From the NCBI GenBank assembly GCA_945917985.1, contig CAMEIH010000013.1:1-58742 (forward strand): 58,742 bases of DNA, read 5' to 3'. The DNA comes from an uncultured Clostridium sp. Lineage in GTDB: Bacteria > Bacillota > Clostridia > Lachnospirales > Lachnospiraceae. Shown here piece after piece: positions 46,371 through 54,511 of the stretch (its first letter is position 1; every line of letters starts with the position of its first letter). The notes below the pieces were generated by a model, which was given only the letters and a program-made list of their open reading frames with translations, was not told where the DNA came from and did not search any database. Made by a program: the position numbers and the translations under genes.

Positions 46371-47042
46371 TTAATCAACTTTGATCTCAAGATATCCAAG
46401 AAGTTTGCTCATATCATACTCAGAGAAGATTCCTAAATTGGGGTCATAGAATTTTCCATCATAATGCAGCAGATAATGACAATAACGTCCCATTTTTTCC
46501 ATCATAATGCAGCATTTGGGGAGAGTAGCCTCCTGTCCTTCTGTGTACACAATAATATCACTGTGATCAATGCCATAATAGTTTAGAGCGGAAATCATAC
46601 GCCCCATAGTACCCTGCCATTCTCTGCAGTCCATTACACTAATCACTTCCGCAATGGTAACATCTGCCAGCATGGCTACACAGGTCTGGCCGCAAAGACC
46701 ATCTGCAGGCTGAATAATAATATTGATACCATCGATCTTTCGAATAGGATTTTCAAAACTGTACGGACTGTTCTGGTTCATTTGAATCAGGCTTCCTGTT
46801 ATATGGAGAAGAATCTTATGCTTATCATTGGTGTTGATGTGGGAAACATCATCCGCTGAAAGATGGATTTTGTAGTTACCCTTTTCTTCAGGAAGAAGTT
46901 CACATGCAATTATCTTATTATCAAGCACGAGATCTGCCTGAATAACATCTCTCTGCTTACATACCTCCCAGACGTTGAAAGGAATGCGAATACTGTAAAA
47001 ATCATCCTGCTTTTCAATTTTGCCATCGAAAAAGTATCTCAT
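46371..47042 (-). CDS. DUF1905-like domain fused to a C39-like cysteine peptidase domain
   Basis: A 223-residue protein with AGGAGG-type sequence before the ATG (complement around 47052). Residues 1-85 resemble the DUF1905 beta-barrel (MRYFFDGKIEKQDDFYSIRIP start, NYKIHLSADD). Residues 105-223 look like a papain-like C39/BtrH fold: Cys in QPADGLCGQTCVAMLAD, His in YCHYLLHYDGKF and Asp in FYDPNLG, so a Cys-His-Asp set is plausible. It has no signal peptide or transporter partner, so an intracellular peptidase or deubiquitinase-like role is possible. The fusion itself is not one I recognise as named. Confidence 0.6.
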   Translation of the reverse strand: MRYFFDGKIEKQDDFYSIRIPFNVWEVCKQRDVIQADLVLDNKIIACELLPEEKGNYKIHLSADDVSHINTNDKHKILLHITGSLIQMNQNSPYSFENPIRKIDGINIIIQPADGLCGQTCVAMLADVTIAEVISVMDCREWQGTMGRMISALNYYGIDHSDIIVYTEGQEATLPKCCIMMEKMGRYCHYLLHYDGKFYDPNLGIFSEYDMSKLLGYLEIKVD

Positions 47043-47254
47043 GATATAAAATCCTCCTGTGTATCTATATGTAAATGCTTTCCGATATTATGAGCATAAC
47101 AGATTTTCAGAGGGTTGAAAACATTTTTTCGTGGAAAAAACGGAAGTATTCAAAAAAAAACATCCTGATAAAAAAGTAACAAATGACGTAAGAAAGAAGA
47201 TTCATAAAAAGATAATTTTAAAAGAAAAAAATTGTGCAAAATTGAAAAAAGTAC

Positions 47255-47283
47255 TTGCATTTTTACGGGAAATGGGTTATTAT
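47255..47283 (+). promoter_or_regulatory. Promoter of the tRNA-Gln gene
   Basis: TTGCAT (47255-47260) and TATTAT (47278-47283) with a 17-bp spacer, 30 bp before the mature tRNA. Confidence 0.75.
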
Positions 47284-47312
47284 ATCCAAGTGCTAAGCGC
47301 AGAACTTAATAT

Positions 47313-47384
47313 TGGGCTATCGCCAAACGGTAAGGCAACGGACTCTGACTCCGTCATTTCAAGGTTCGAATCCTTGTAGCCCAG
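47313..47384 (+). tRNA. tRNA-Gln (anticodon CUG)
   Basis: A complete 72-nt cloverleaf. The acceptor stem is TGGGCTA with TAGCCCA, and the discriminator is G. The D arm runs GCCAAACGGTAAGGC. The anticodon stem ACGGA/TCCGT encloses the loop CTCTGAC with anticodon CTG at 47345-47347. The T arm is CAAGG-TTCGAAT-CCTTG. It reads CAG codons. The CCA end is not encoded. It stands alone with its own promoter and terminator. Confidence 0.96.
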
Positions 47385-47388
47385 CTTG

Positions 47389-47424
47389 AAACCCTCGAAG
47401 AGAAAGCTCTTCGAGGGTTTTTGC
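47389..47424 (+). terminator. Terminator of the tRNA-Gln gene
   Basis: aaaccctcgaagag (47389-47402) pairs perfectly with ctcttcgagggttt (47407-47420) around a 4-nt loop and ends in T residues. Confidence 0.92.
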
Positions 47425-47463
47425 ATATTTGAGGAAATATCATAAATAAAAGCTTTAGAAAAA

Positions 47464-48444
47464 TTACAACTTTATAAACTCTTTTACCACTGGAACTTTT
47501 ATGATTATATAGGTGATAACACCTGATATTACTGTGAGTATTCCCCAGAACACAACCGCACTGCCTGTATTTGCAGGCACATAAAAGCTGCGGATCCCGG
47601 CAAGGAGAATGGGATGCAGGATAAAGATGCCCATGGTCAGGCTGCTAAGCCGGGTAATCAGTCCCGACAGGGATTGCTTCACCGGAAGGCGGAGTAAAAA
47701 GGTAAAGAGTACAGCGTACCAGATCGTGGAAGTGATATTGTCATAGAAAAGATCGGCGAGTCGGTTATGTATGAGATACAGACCGGCTTTTTTCTGTACC
47801 ATATTGCTGAGTATGGTAAAAAGAAGGGCAAGAGAGCCGTGAATCCACAGGGGAAATTTTTTTGAGATAACAGGCAGCAGGGTATAACATAAACCGCCAA
47901 ACAGGAAGAAGAGCATCCAGGTCCAGAGACGCAGCGTCTGGGGAACGAACATCTGTAAGGAATAACCCTTAACCATGGAAACGTCACTGATGAGGATGCA
48001 GATGCACATGAGAAGCAGGCAAACCACACCATGTAAAAAGGAATTGTTTTTCAGTAATTTATGCAGTAGGGGCAGAAGCAGATACAGAAGCATCAAAACA
48101 CCAAAAAACCAGAAGTGCCATAAATACCCTTTTTGAAACAGACTTTCCAGACAAAGCCTGACAGGATTTACTATTTTGCGGCGAAAAACAAGAACCGGCA
48201 GCATGATCAGCAGGTTCCAGAGGACCACAACCTTTATCAAATTCAGGATTTTGCGAAAAGCATATCCGTATGAAATCTCTTCTTTTGAGAACATGAGAAA
48301 GCCGTTCACCATAAAGAAAAGCGGCACGCTGAAATCACAGAGATAGTAGATGGTATAATTCACCATCCCTACACTGTGAAGCCCCACAACTCCCAAACAG
48401 GCAATACACTTGATCAGATCCAGATTTTGATTTCGCTCTTTCAA
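47464..48444 (-). CDS. Membrane acyltransferase (acyltransferase-3 family)
   Basis: A 326-residue integral membrane protein with about ten hydrophobic segments. The start is a TTG (complement of 48442-48444) with AAAGGGG nine bases upstream. The N-terminal motif NLDLIKCIACLGVVGLHSVG contains the catalytic-type His of the family, and FSVPLFFMVNGFLMF follows. These proteins O-acylate surface sugars, peptidoglycan or lipids. No glycan-synthesis cluster lies next to it, so its target is unknown. It is divergent from the acyl-ACP thioesterase gene. Confidence 0.88.
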   Translation of the reverse strand: MKERNQNLDLIKCIACLGVVGLHSVGMVNYTIYYLCDFSVPLFFMVNGFLMFSKEEISYGYAFRKILNLIKVVVLWNLLIMLPVLVFRRKIVNPVRLCLESLFQKGYLWHFWFFGVLMLLYLLLPLLHKLLKNNSFLHGVVCLLLMCICILISDVSMVKGYSLQMFVPQTLRLWTWMLFFLFGGLCYTLLPVISKKFPLWIHGSLALLFTILSNMVQKKAGLYLIHNRLADLFYDNITSTIWYAVLFTFLLRLPVKQSLSGLITRLSSLTMGIFILHPILLAGIRSFYVPANTGSAVVFWGILTVISGVITYIIIKVPVVKEFIKL

Positions 48445-48573
48445 TCTCCCCGTCCCCTTTATCCTTTGTATAAAAATATATTATACGATGAACCTGTTAC
48501 TTTGCAACTCCTACCCGTTCGTGTTATACTCTTAATCAAACATGCTTTTGCAATTACTGCAATCAATTATCCA

Positions 48574-48713
48574 ATGGAAAATCAAGTGATGGCGATTTTG
48601 TGCTCTGCGTAAATGAGACTCATAAAAACGTGGAAGCCTTTGCTGAACACGTTTTTATGTTTTGAGGCTCATTGGAGCGTACAGAGCACATGAGCCATAA
48701 ATTGATTTTTCAT
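48574..48713. repeat. 140-bp imperfect inverted repeat (possible MITE-like or structured RNA element)
   Basis: This element fills the 324-bp gap between the divergent acyltransferase and thioesterase genes. The arms run from 48574 and from 48713 towards the centre. They share blocks such as gaaaatca, tgctctg, atgag and the perfect inner 12-bp stem cataaaaacgtg (48621-48632) with cacgtttttatg (48648-48659) around a 15-nt loop. Outside the repeat, the gap holds only AT-rich sequence and the thioesterase promoter. Confidence 0.6.
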
Positions 48714-48718
48714 GAATA

Positions 48719-48727
48719 TGCTACAAT
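48719..48727 (+). promoter_or_regulatory. Extended -10 promoter of the thioesterase gene
   Basis: TGC plus TACAAT (48719-48727), beginning a few bases after the inverted repeat and 41 bp before the ATG. Confidence 0.5.
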
Positions 48728-48768
48728 AATGAATAAAATAAATTAATTTTGAATAAGAAAGGCAAACA

Positions 48769-49476
48769 ATGTACACCTATCAGACAAGAATCAGATACAG
48801 TGAACTGGACGAGACCGGCCACCTAAAAATAGAAGCTCTTTTGGATCATTTTCAAGACTGCTCCACCTTCCATTCCGAGGATCTGGGATTGGGAGTAAAT
48901 TATTTAAAAAAGCAGCACATGGTATGGGTCATGTCCTCCTGGCAGATCGTAGTGGAACGATATCCGGAGCTTGGGGAAACAGTTACGTTGGGAACAGCGC
49001 CCTATGATTTTAAGGGCTTTATCGGGTACCGTAATTTTTTGATGAAAGATGGGGAAGGGAACGGGATAGCCTGTGCCAATTCCATATGGAGCCTGATTGA
49101 TACGGAAAGCGGAAGACCGGTGAAGCCCAATGCTGAAATGCTGGAGAAATATGTGCTCGAGACAAAGCTTCCCATGGAATATGCACCGAGGAAGATCACA
49201 CTTCCTGAGAATATGCAGCCGGGGGAAGCGGTCGTAATAAGACCTCATCACCTGGATACCAATCATCATGTGAACAATGGGCAATATGTGAAAATTGCCA
49301 TGGACAGTCTGGAAAAGGAATGTCATGTGAGACAGCTTCGCGTAGAGTATAAAAAACAGGTTTATTTGAATGATACATTGCTGCCTTATTACGGAAAGAC
49401 AGAAACGGGCGCTTACGTGGTAGCGCTAAAGGACCAGGAAGACGCAATCTGCTGCATCGTGGAACTGCAGGAATAA
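48769..49476 (+). CDS. Acyl-ACP thioesterase
   Basis: A 235-residue double-hotdog protein with AAAGG before the ATG. The start (YQTRIRYSELDETGHLKIEALLDHFQDCS) and the second hotdog (RPHHLDTNHHVNNGQYVKIAMD) are the bacterial FatA-type acyl-ACP thioesterase patterns; the Asn and His of the second motif are catalytic. It releases free fatty acids from acyl carrier protein and is common in anaerobic Firmicutes. It precedes the S1-domain gene by 34 bp, so the two may be co-transcribed. Confidence 0.93.
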   Translation: MYTYQTRIRYSELDETGHLKIEALLDHFQDCSTFHSEDLGLGVNYLKKQHMVWVMSSWQIVVERYPELGETVTLGTAPYDFKGFIGYRNFLMKDGEGNGIACANSIWSLIDTESGRPVKPNAEMLEKYVLETKLPMEYAPRKITLPENMQPGEAVVIRPHHLDTNHHVNNGQYVKIAMDSLEKECHVRQLRVEYKKQVYLNDTLLPYYGKTETGAYVVALKDQEDAICCIVELQE

Positions 49477-49510
49477 AAGAGAAATCAGAGATGGGAGAAC
49501 GGAGAAGACA

Positions 49511-50383
49511 ATGATAGAATTAGGGAAAAAACAGATTCTGACGGTGATAAAAAAGGTGGATTTTGGCGTATATCTCGCTGATACTGCGGGAACAGGCGGC
49601 AGAGAAGCGGGGGAGGAAAAGGTTCTTCTTCCTATGAAGCAGGTGCCGGAGGATACACAGTTAAATGACAGCCTTACCGTATTTGTGTATAGAGATTCTG
49701 AGGACAGACTGATCTCAACTACAAGAGAGCCTGTACTTGAGGTGGGAGGACTTGCCCTTCTTACCGTAAAACAGGTGGGAAAAATAGGAGCATTCCTTGA
49801 TTGGGGGCTTGAAAAAGATTTATTTCTTCCTTATAAAGAACAGACCAAACCGGTAAAACCGGGAGAGCAGTGTCTGGTGTCACTTTATGTGGATAAGAGC
49901 GGGAGACTTTGTGCTACCATGAAGGTTTACCATTATTTGAGAACCGACAGTCCCTACCATAAGGATGACAGAGTGGAAGGCTTTGTCTATGAAATCAGTA
50001 AGAATTTCGGCGTGTTTGTGGCGGTGGACAATTGTTACAGTGCCCTGATTCCGAGGACAGAACCGGCAGGAGATGTGAAAGAGGGAGACAGAATCACAGC
50101 AAGAGTGACTGAGGTGAAGGAGGACGGTAAGCTGTCTTTAAGCATTCGGGAGAAAGCATATATTCAGATCGGTGAGGATGCAAAGAAGCTTCTTGCACTG
50201 CTGGAAGAGGAAGGCGGAAGCCTTCCTGTCGGTGATAAATCTTCTCCGGAACTGATCAGGGAAAAGACCGGCATGAGTAAAAATGAATTTAAACGGGCAG
50301 CCGGAAATCTGTATAAACAGAGAATTATTAAAATAGAAGAGAATTGTATTCAAAAGTTACATGAGGAGAAAGCCGGGAAATGA
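49511..50383 (+). CDS. S1-domain RNA-binding protein (CvfB/YitL family)
   Basis: A 290-residue protein with GGAG before the ATG. Three S1-like OB domains are visible (about 5-65, 70-135 and 145-215; for example VKQVGKIGAFLDWGLEKDLFLPY and EISKNFGVFVAVDNCYSALIP). A C-terminal winged-helix part follows (SPELIREKTGMSKNEFKRAAGNLYKQRII). This is the architecture of CvfB, which binds RNA and affects virulence in Staphylococcus. The function here is probably RNA binding in gene regulation. It overlaps the CPBP gene by four bases (ATGA). Confidence 0.9.
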   Translation: MIELGKKQILTVIKKVDFGVYLADTAGTGGREAGEEKVLLPMKQVPEDTQLNDSLTVFVYRDSEDRLISTTREPVLEVGGLALLTVKQVGKIGAFLDWGLEKDLFLPYKEQTKPVKPGEQCLVSLYVDKSGRLCATMKVYHYLRTDSPYHKDDRVEGFVYEISKNFGVFVAVDNCYSALIPRTEPAGDVKEGDRITARVTEVKEDGKLSLSIREKAYIQIGEDAKKLLALLEEEGGSLPVGDKSSPELIREKTGMSKNEFKRAAGNLYKQRIIKIEENCIQKLHEEKAGK

Positions 50384-51309
50384 ACAGTAAAAAGGTAAAC
50401 AGGTCATTCTTGATTACTATCATTTTATATATCGGGGTCATATTCGGGGCATCCTATTTGTTTCCTGCCTGGATAGAAAACCTTGTTTTTAATAATTTGC
50501 TCTGCGAATCGGTGATTGTACTTCCGGGTTTGCTTTTCCTTCTTTTTTCGAAAGAAAAGCCGGTAAGTTTTTTTCATTTTAAGAAGATAAAGGCGGGCAC
50601 TCTGCTGACAATTATTCCATTTACCATGTTCAGTATGCCGGTGATCACCCTTGCTAATGTTTTTTCTCAGCTCTTTGTGAAGAATGAGGCGATGGCGGCA
50701 ATGGAGGATGCAAAGGTAGCAGAAATGCCGTTTTTACTTCTCCTTTTTTCGACAGGTATTTTTGCGCCTTTTTGTGAGGAACTGGTTTGCCGGGGGATTT
50801 ATTACAGAGGATATAAGAAGTCCGGAAGCGGCTTTAAGGCTATGCTTCTGTCAGCTGCTTTGTTTGCCCTGCTCCACATGAATCTGAATCAGGCAGCATA
50901 TGCCTTTGTCATGGGTATTATGGCGGTGCTGCTTGTGGAAGCTACGGGCAGTCTTTGGTCCTCGGTCATTTACCATACGCTGATCAACAGCAGTCAGGTA
51001 GCCATGACATATGCCATGCTGAAGGTAAATACTTCCGCCTACAGTGAAGCAGCGGAACTGGTCAATACGGAAATGATAGTGATGATGCTCGCTGCTTATC
51101 TTGTAATCACAGCAGTTACTCTGCCTCTTGCCTGGGCGCTGCTTATATGGATGAGCGGACATGAAGGAAGACAGGGTGTACTGATGCGTCTGTGGAAAGA
51201 AAGAAAAAAGAAAGAGGATAAGCTGGTAACAGTTCCACTGATACTGGCGATCATCCTCTGTCTGGGAATTATTATTTGGAGTTATGTAATACAAATGTTT
51301 TATGTGTGA
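50380..51309 (+). CDS. CPBP-family intramembrane metalloprotease
   Basis: A 309-residue membrane protein with about eight hydrophobic segments. The Rce1/CPBP active-site motifs are present: EE-x3-R in APFCEELVCRGIYYRG (about residue 127), ALFALLHMNLNQ and VIYHTLINSS. The family cleaves peptides or prenylated proteins within the membrane and includes bacteriocin self-immunity proteins. No bacteriocin genes are in the window. Its start overlaps the preceding S1-domain gene, so the two are translationally coupled. It ends just before the convergent YjfB-like gene. Confidence 0.92.
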   Translation: MNSKKVNRSFLITIILYIGVIFGASYLFPAWIENLVFNNLLCESVIVLPGLLFLLFSKEKPVSFFHFKKIKAGTLLTIIPFTMFSMPVITLANVFSQLFVKNEAMAAMEDAKVAEMPFLLLLFSTGIFAPFCEELVCRGIYYRGYKKSGSGFKAMLLSAALFALLHMNLNQAAYAFVMGIMAVLLVEATGSLWSSVIYHTLINSSQVAMTYAMLKVNTSAYSEAAELVNTEMIVMMLAAYLVITAVTLPLAWALLIWMSGHEGRQGVLMRLWKERKKKEDKLVTVPLILAIILCLGIIIWSYVIQMFYV

Positions 51310-51314
51310 CCTCT

Positions 51315-51503
51315 TTAAACAGACATATCAAAGTTGCTTCCGACGGCCGGGTTAACGGATAATTCCATGGAGCGGTCCATCATATTGATGAGACTGGCAC
51401 CGGCTGTTTCGGAATCGTCTAATGCCTTGCCAAGGACGGCAGTCCCTACCTGACTCATAAGATTCACATTGGAAAGAGCTGTTGATAATTGAGGTATATT
51501 CAT
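51315..51503 (-). CDS. YjfB-like putative motility protein
   Basis: A 62-residue protein with AAAGGAG before ATG 51503; longer upstream codons lack a ribosome binding site. The sequence MNIPQLSTALSNVNLMSQVG and the C-terminal ELSVNPAVGSNFDMSV match the small YjfB family (putative motility protein). In flagellated Firmicutes its expression follows flagellar regulons, but its role is not known. There are no flagellar genes in this window, so whether the organism is motile remains open. Confidence 0.8.
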   Translation of the reverse strand: MNIPQLSTALSNVNLMSQVGTAVLGKALDDSETAGASLINMMDRSMELSVNPAVGSNFDMSV

Positions 51504-51698
51504 AATATCACTCCTTTCTGTCTGTACCTCAATCATAGCACAAAAAATCAACTTTGGAAAACAATTTTTTTTGTTTATGTTGTATAATGGTTAAAATGAA
51601 AAAAATTTGTATAAAAACATAAAAAATTCACAAAAAATCTCCAAAAACAGGTAGATTTATTTGTGCATTTGCTTTAAAATGAAAAAGTAGCTTTTTTT

Positions 51699-51726
51699 TT
51701 GAATGTGTGTGACTGTAAATTATATT
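51699..51726 (+). promoter_or_regulatory. Candidate promoter of the CdaR-like gene
   Basis: TTGAAT (51699-51704) and TATATT (51721-51726) with a 16-bp spacer, 52 bp before the start codon. Confidence 0.45.
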
Positions 51727-51777
51727 GTGAAAATTGCATAGCTGTATATAGGAGTGTGCAATCAAAGGAGTGGGGAA

Positions 51778-52863
51778 ATGATTTCAAATCAGATATTGCA
51801 GAACACGATTGAGGGGTTAAAGTCAATTGCGAGAGTAGAATTCTGTGTTATGGACACGGATGGCAAAGAAGTGGCGGCTACCGGCAACATAAATGTAAAC
51901 GGCAGTGAGGTGGTTGAATTTGCAAAATCACCGGCAGACTCCCAGGAGATACAGGGATGTCAGTATTTTAAGATTTATGATGAGCAGCAGCTTGAGTATG
52001 TACTTATCACGGCAGGCACTGGTGAAGATGTTTATATGGTGGGTAAGATGGCGGCATTCCAGATACAGAGCCTGATGGTTGCCTACAAAGAGCGCTTTGA
52101 CAAGGATAATTTTATCAAAAACCTCCTTCTGGATAATCTGCTTCTGATTGATATTTACAGCCGTGCGAAGAAGCTTCATATACAGACCGATGTGAATCGT
52201 GTGGTTATGATTATCGAGACGGACAATGGAAGGGACAGCAATATCCTTGAAATGATGAGGACTTATTTCGGAAGTAACAGCAAGGATTTTGTCACGGCAG
52301 TTGATGAGAATAATGTGATTGTAGTGAAGGATCTTTCAGAGGGAGACAGCTCTAAGGAAATCGAAAAGGCAGCAGGATCCATGGAAAATTTCCTGGCAAA
52401 AGAAGGGACGACCGGCATTCATATTGCTTACGGAACCGTGGTTAAGGAGATCAAGGAAGTAAGCCGTTCCTATAAGGAAGCCAAGATGGCTCTGGATGTA
52501 GGAAAGATTTTCTTTGATGAAAGGAATATCATTGCTTACAGTGAACTCGGTATCGGCAGATTGATCTACCAGCTTCCAATCCCTCTCTGCAAAATGTTCA
52601 TTAAGGAAATTTTCGGAGGAAAGAGCCCGGATGATTTTGATGAGGAGACAATCACAACGATCAATAAATTTTTCGAGAACAGCCTGAATGTCTCTGAGAC
52701 TTCCAGACAACTGTTTATTCACAGAAATACGCTGGTGTATCGTCTGGATAAACTGCAGAAAAGCACGGGTCTTGACCTTCGGGTATTTGAGGATGCCATT
52801 ACTTTCAGAATTGCTCTGATGGTAGTGAAGTATATGAATTATATGGAAAGCTTTGAGTATTAA
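51778..52863 (+). CDS. CdaR/PucR-family transcriptional regulator
   Basis: A 361-residue regulator with AAAGGAG before ATG 51778. Residues 1-110 are a sensor region (diacid-like, with DTDGKEVAATG), a GGDEF-like middle domain follows, and the C-terminus carries an HTH_30 helix-turn-helix (NVSETSRQLFIHRNTLVYRLDKLQK). This is the CdaR/PucR layout of sugar-diacid or purine regulators, but in Clostridia the same type precedes ftsEX widely. It is followed 20 bp later by ftsE, so it may be co-transcribed with the division genes. Its ligand is not known. Confidence 0.87.
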   Translation: MISNQILQNTIEGLKSIARVEFCVMDTDGKEVAATGNINVNGSEVVEFAKSPADSQEIQGCQYFKIYDEQQLEYVLITAGTGEDVYMVGKMAAFQIQSLMVAYKERFDKDNFIKNLLLDNLLLIDIYSRAKKLHIQTDVNRVVMIIETDNGRDSNILEMMRTYFGSNSKDFVTAVDENNVIVVKDLSEGDSSKEIEKAAGSMENFLAKEGTTGIHIAYGTVVKEIKEVSRSYKEAKMALDVGKIFFDERNIIAYSELGIGRLIYQLPIPLCKMFIKEIFGGKSPDDFDEETITTINKFFENSLNVSETSRQLFIHRNTLVYRLDKLQKSTGLDLRVFEDAITFRIALMVVKYMNYMESFEY

Positions 52864-52883
52864 TATACAGGTGGTGGAATAAG

Positions 52884-53624
52884 GTGGCAAAAGAGTTAAG
52901 AGGTAGAAAAAAGAAAAATATATCCGGTGATGAGATTATCACCATGAATAATGTGAGTAAGGCATATGCAACAGGTGCCCCGGCACTTAACGGTGTGGAT
53001 TTACATATAAAAAAGGGAGAGTTTGTATTTATTGTAGGAGACAGCGGCTCAGGAAAATCCACCTTGATAAAGCTTCTTCTGCGTGAACTGGTTCCCACTT
53101 CCGGAGAGATCAATGTCATGGGATACGATCTGATCAGAATCAGACATCGCAAGATTCCCAAATTCAGAAGAAACCTCGGCATCGTATTTCAGGATTTCCG
53201 TCTTTTGAAGGATCGAAATGTTTATGAGAACGTTGCCTTTGCACAGCGCATTATTCAGACGCCCGGAAAAGAGATTAAACGAAATGTTCCCAGCATTCTG
53301 GCTACGGTAGGACTTGCAGGAAAGTACAAAGCAAAACCGAGACAGCTTTCCGGTGGGGAGCAGCAGAGAGTTGCCATTGCGAGGGCGCTTGTGAACAGAC
53401 CCAGTATTTTGCTGGCAGATGAACCTACCGGTAATCTGGATCCCAAGAACTCATGGGAAATTATGAAGCTTCTTGAACAGATCAATGAAAACGGAACAAC
53501 GGTTCTTGTGGTTACCCATAATCGTGAGATCGTAAATGCGATGCAGAAAAGAGTTATTACAATGAAGAAAGGTGTCGTTGTAAGTGACGAGGAAAAAGGT
53601 GGTTATATAGACGATGAGGATTAG
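52884..53624 (+). CDS. ftsE: Cell division ATP-binding protein FtsE
   Basis: A 246-residue ABC ATPase starting at GTG 52884, with AGGTGG upstream. Walker A is GDSGSGKST, the signature is LSGGEQQR and Walker B is LLADEPTGNLD, all intact. A basic N-terminal extension (AKELRGRKKKN) precedes the usual start. FtsE with FtsX controls peptidoglycan hydrolases at the septum or cell wall. The gene overlaps ftsX by 11 bp. The downstream M23 hydrolase is its likely target. Confidence 0.95.
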   Translation: MAKELRGRKKKNISGDEIITMNNVSKAYATGAPALNGVDLHIKKGEFVFIVGDSGSGKSTLIKLLLRELVPTSGEINVMGYDLIRIRHRKIPKFRRNLGIVFQDFRLLKDRNVYENVAFAQRIIQTPGKEIKRNVPSILATVGLAGKYKAKPRQLSGGEQQRVAIARALVNRPSILLADEPTGNLDPKNSWEIMKLLEQINENGTTVLVVTHNREIVNAMQKRVITMKKGVVVSDEEKGGYIDDED

Positions 53625-54510
53625 TACATTTTTTTATACCATCAAACAGGGAATTATCAATATTTTCAGAAACAAGTGGTTTTCACTTGCATCCATTGCA
53701 ACCATCAGCGCATGCCTGTTTCTGTTTGGTCTGTTCTATTCAATTTTAATGAATGTTCAGAGTATTGTAAAAAATGCGCAGGAAGGTGTGTCGGTCACCG
53801 TATTTTTTGATGAAGGCATCAGTGATGAGAGAATCAGGGAGATCGGAGAGGAGATCGATAAGAGACCGGAAGTATCCAAGAAGGTTTTTGTATCGGCGGA
53901 TGAGGCATGGGAGAGCTTTAAGGAAGAGTATCTTGGAGAATATTCGGATGGGTTTACTGAAAATCCATTGGAAAACTCGGCGAACTATCAAATTTATATG
54001 AATGATGTTTCCATGCAGCCTGCCCTTGTTTCTTTTCTGGAGGGACTGGACGGGATCAGAGAGGTTAACCGATCGGAAATTACGGCGGCATCATTGAGCG
54101 GAATAAATGCTTTGATTGCTTATGTTTCCATAGGTATTATTGCCATTTTGTTTGCGGTTTCCATTTTCCTGATCAGCAATACGGTCACCATAGGTATATC
54201 CGTCCGCAAGGAAGAGATTACGATCATGAAATATATCGGTGCCACCGACTTTTTTGTACGTGCACCTTTCGTGATCGAAGGTATGTTGATCGGTGCAATC
54301 GGAGCATTGATACCGATAGGCATCATTTATGTAATTTATAACCAGGTGATCGAATATATTATGAGCAGGTTTTCTACGCTGCAGAAGATTCTTACTTTTG
54401 TATCTGTGAACAGCATTTTCTCACAACTTTTGCCTATATCGCTGATCATGGGTATCGGAATCGGTTTCCTGGGAAGTATAATCACTGTTAGAAAGCATTT
54501 GAGAGTTTAA
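53614..54510 (+). CDS. ftsX: Cell division membrane protein FtsX
   Basis: A 298-residue membrane protein with the FtsX fold: N-terminal helix (GIINIFRNKWFSLASIATIS), an extracellular loop of about 120 residues (EGVSVTVFFDEGISDERIREIG), and three C-terminal helices including NTVTIGISVRKEEITIMKYIGATD. The extracellular loop is where FtsX contacts its hydrolase partner. It starts within the ftsE gene and ends one base before the M23 hydrolase, so the three genes form a coupled FtsEX-hydrolase unit. Confidence 0.95.
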   Translation: MRISTFFYTIKQGIINIFRNKWFSLASIATISACLFLFGLFYSILMNVQSIVKNAQEGVSVTVFFDEGISDERIREIGEEIDKRPEVSKKVFVSADEAWESFKEEYLGEYSDGFTENPLENSANYQIYMNDVSMQPALVSFLEGLDGIREVNRSEITAASLSGINALIAYVSIGIIAILFAVSIFLISNTVTIGISVRKEEITIMKYIGATDFFVRAPFVIEGMLIGAIGALIPIGIIYVIYNQVIEYIMSRFSTLQKILTFVSVNSIFSQLLPISLIMGIGIGFLGSIITVRKHLRV

Positions 54511-54511
54511 G

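Noticed and set aside
47131-47379. 82-residue open frame
   Set aside because: It runs through the tRNA-Gln gene and its promoter, and its lysine-rich sequence reflects AT-rich DNA.
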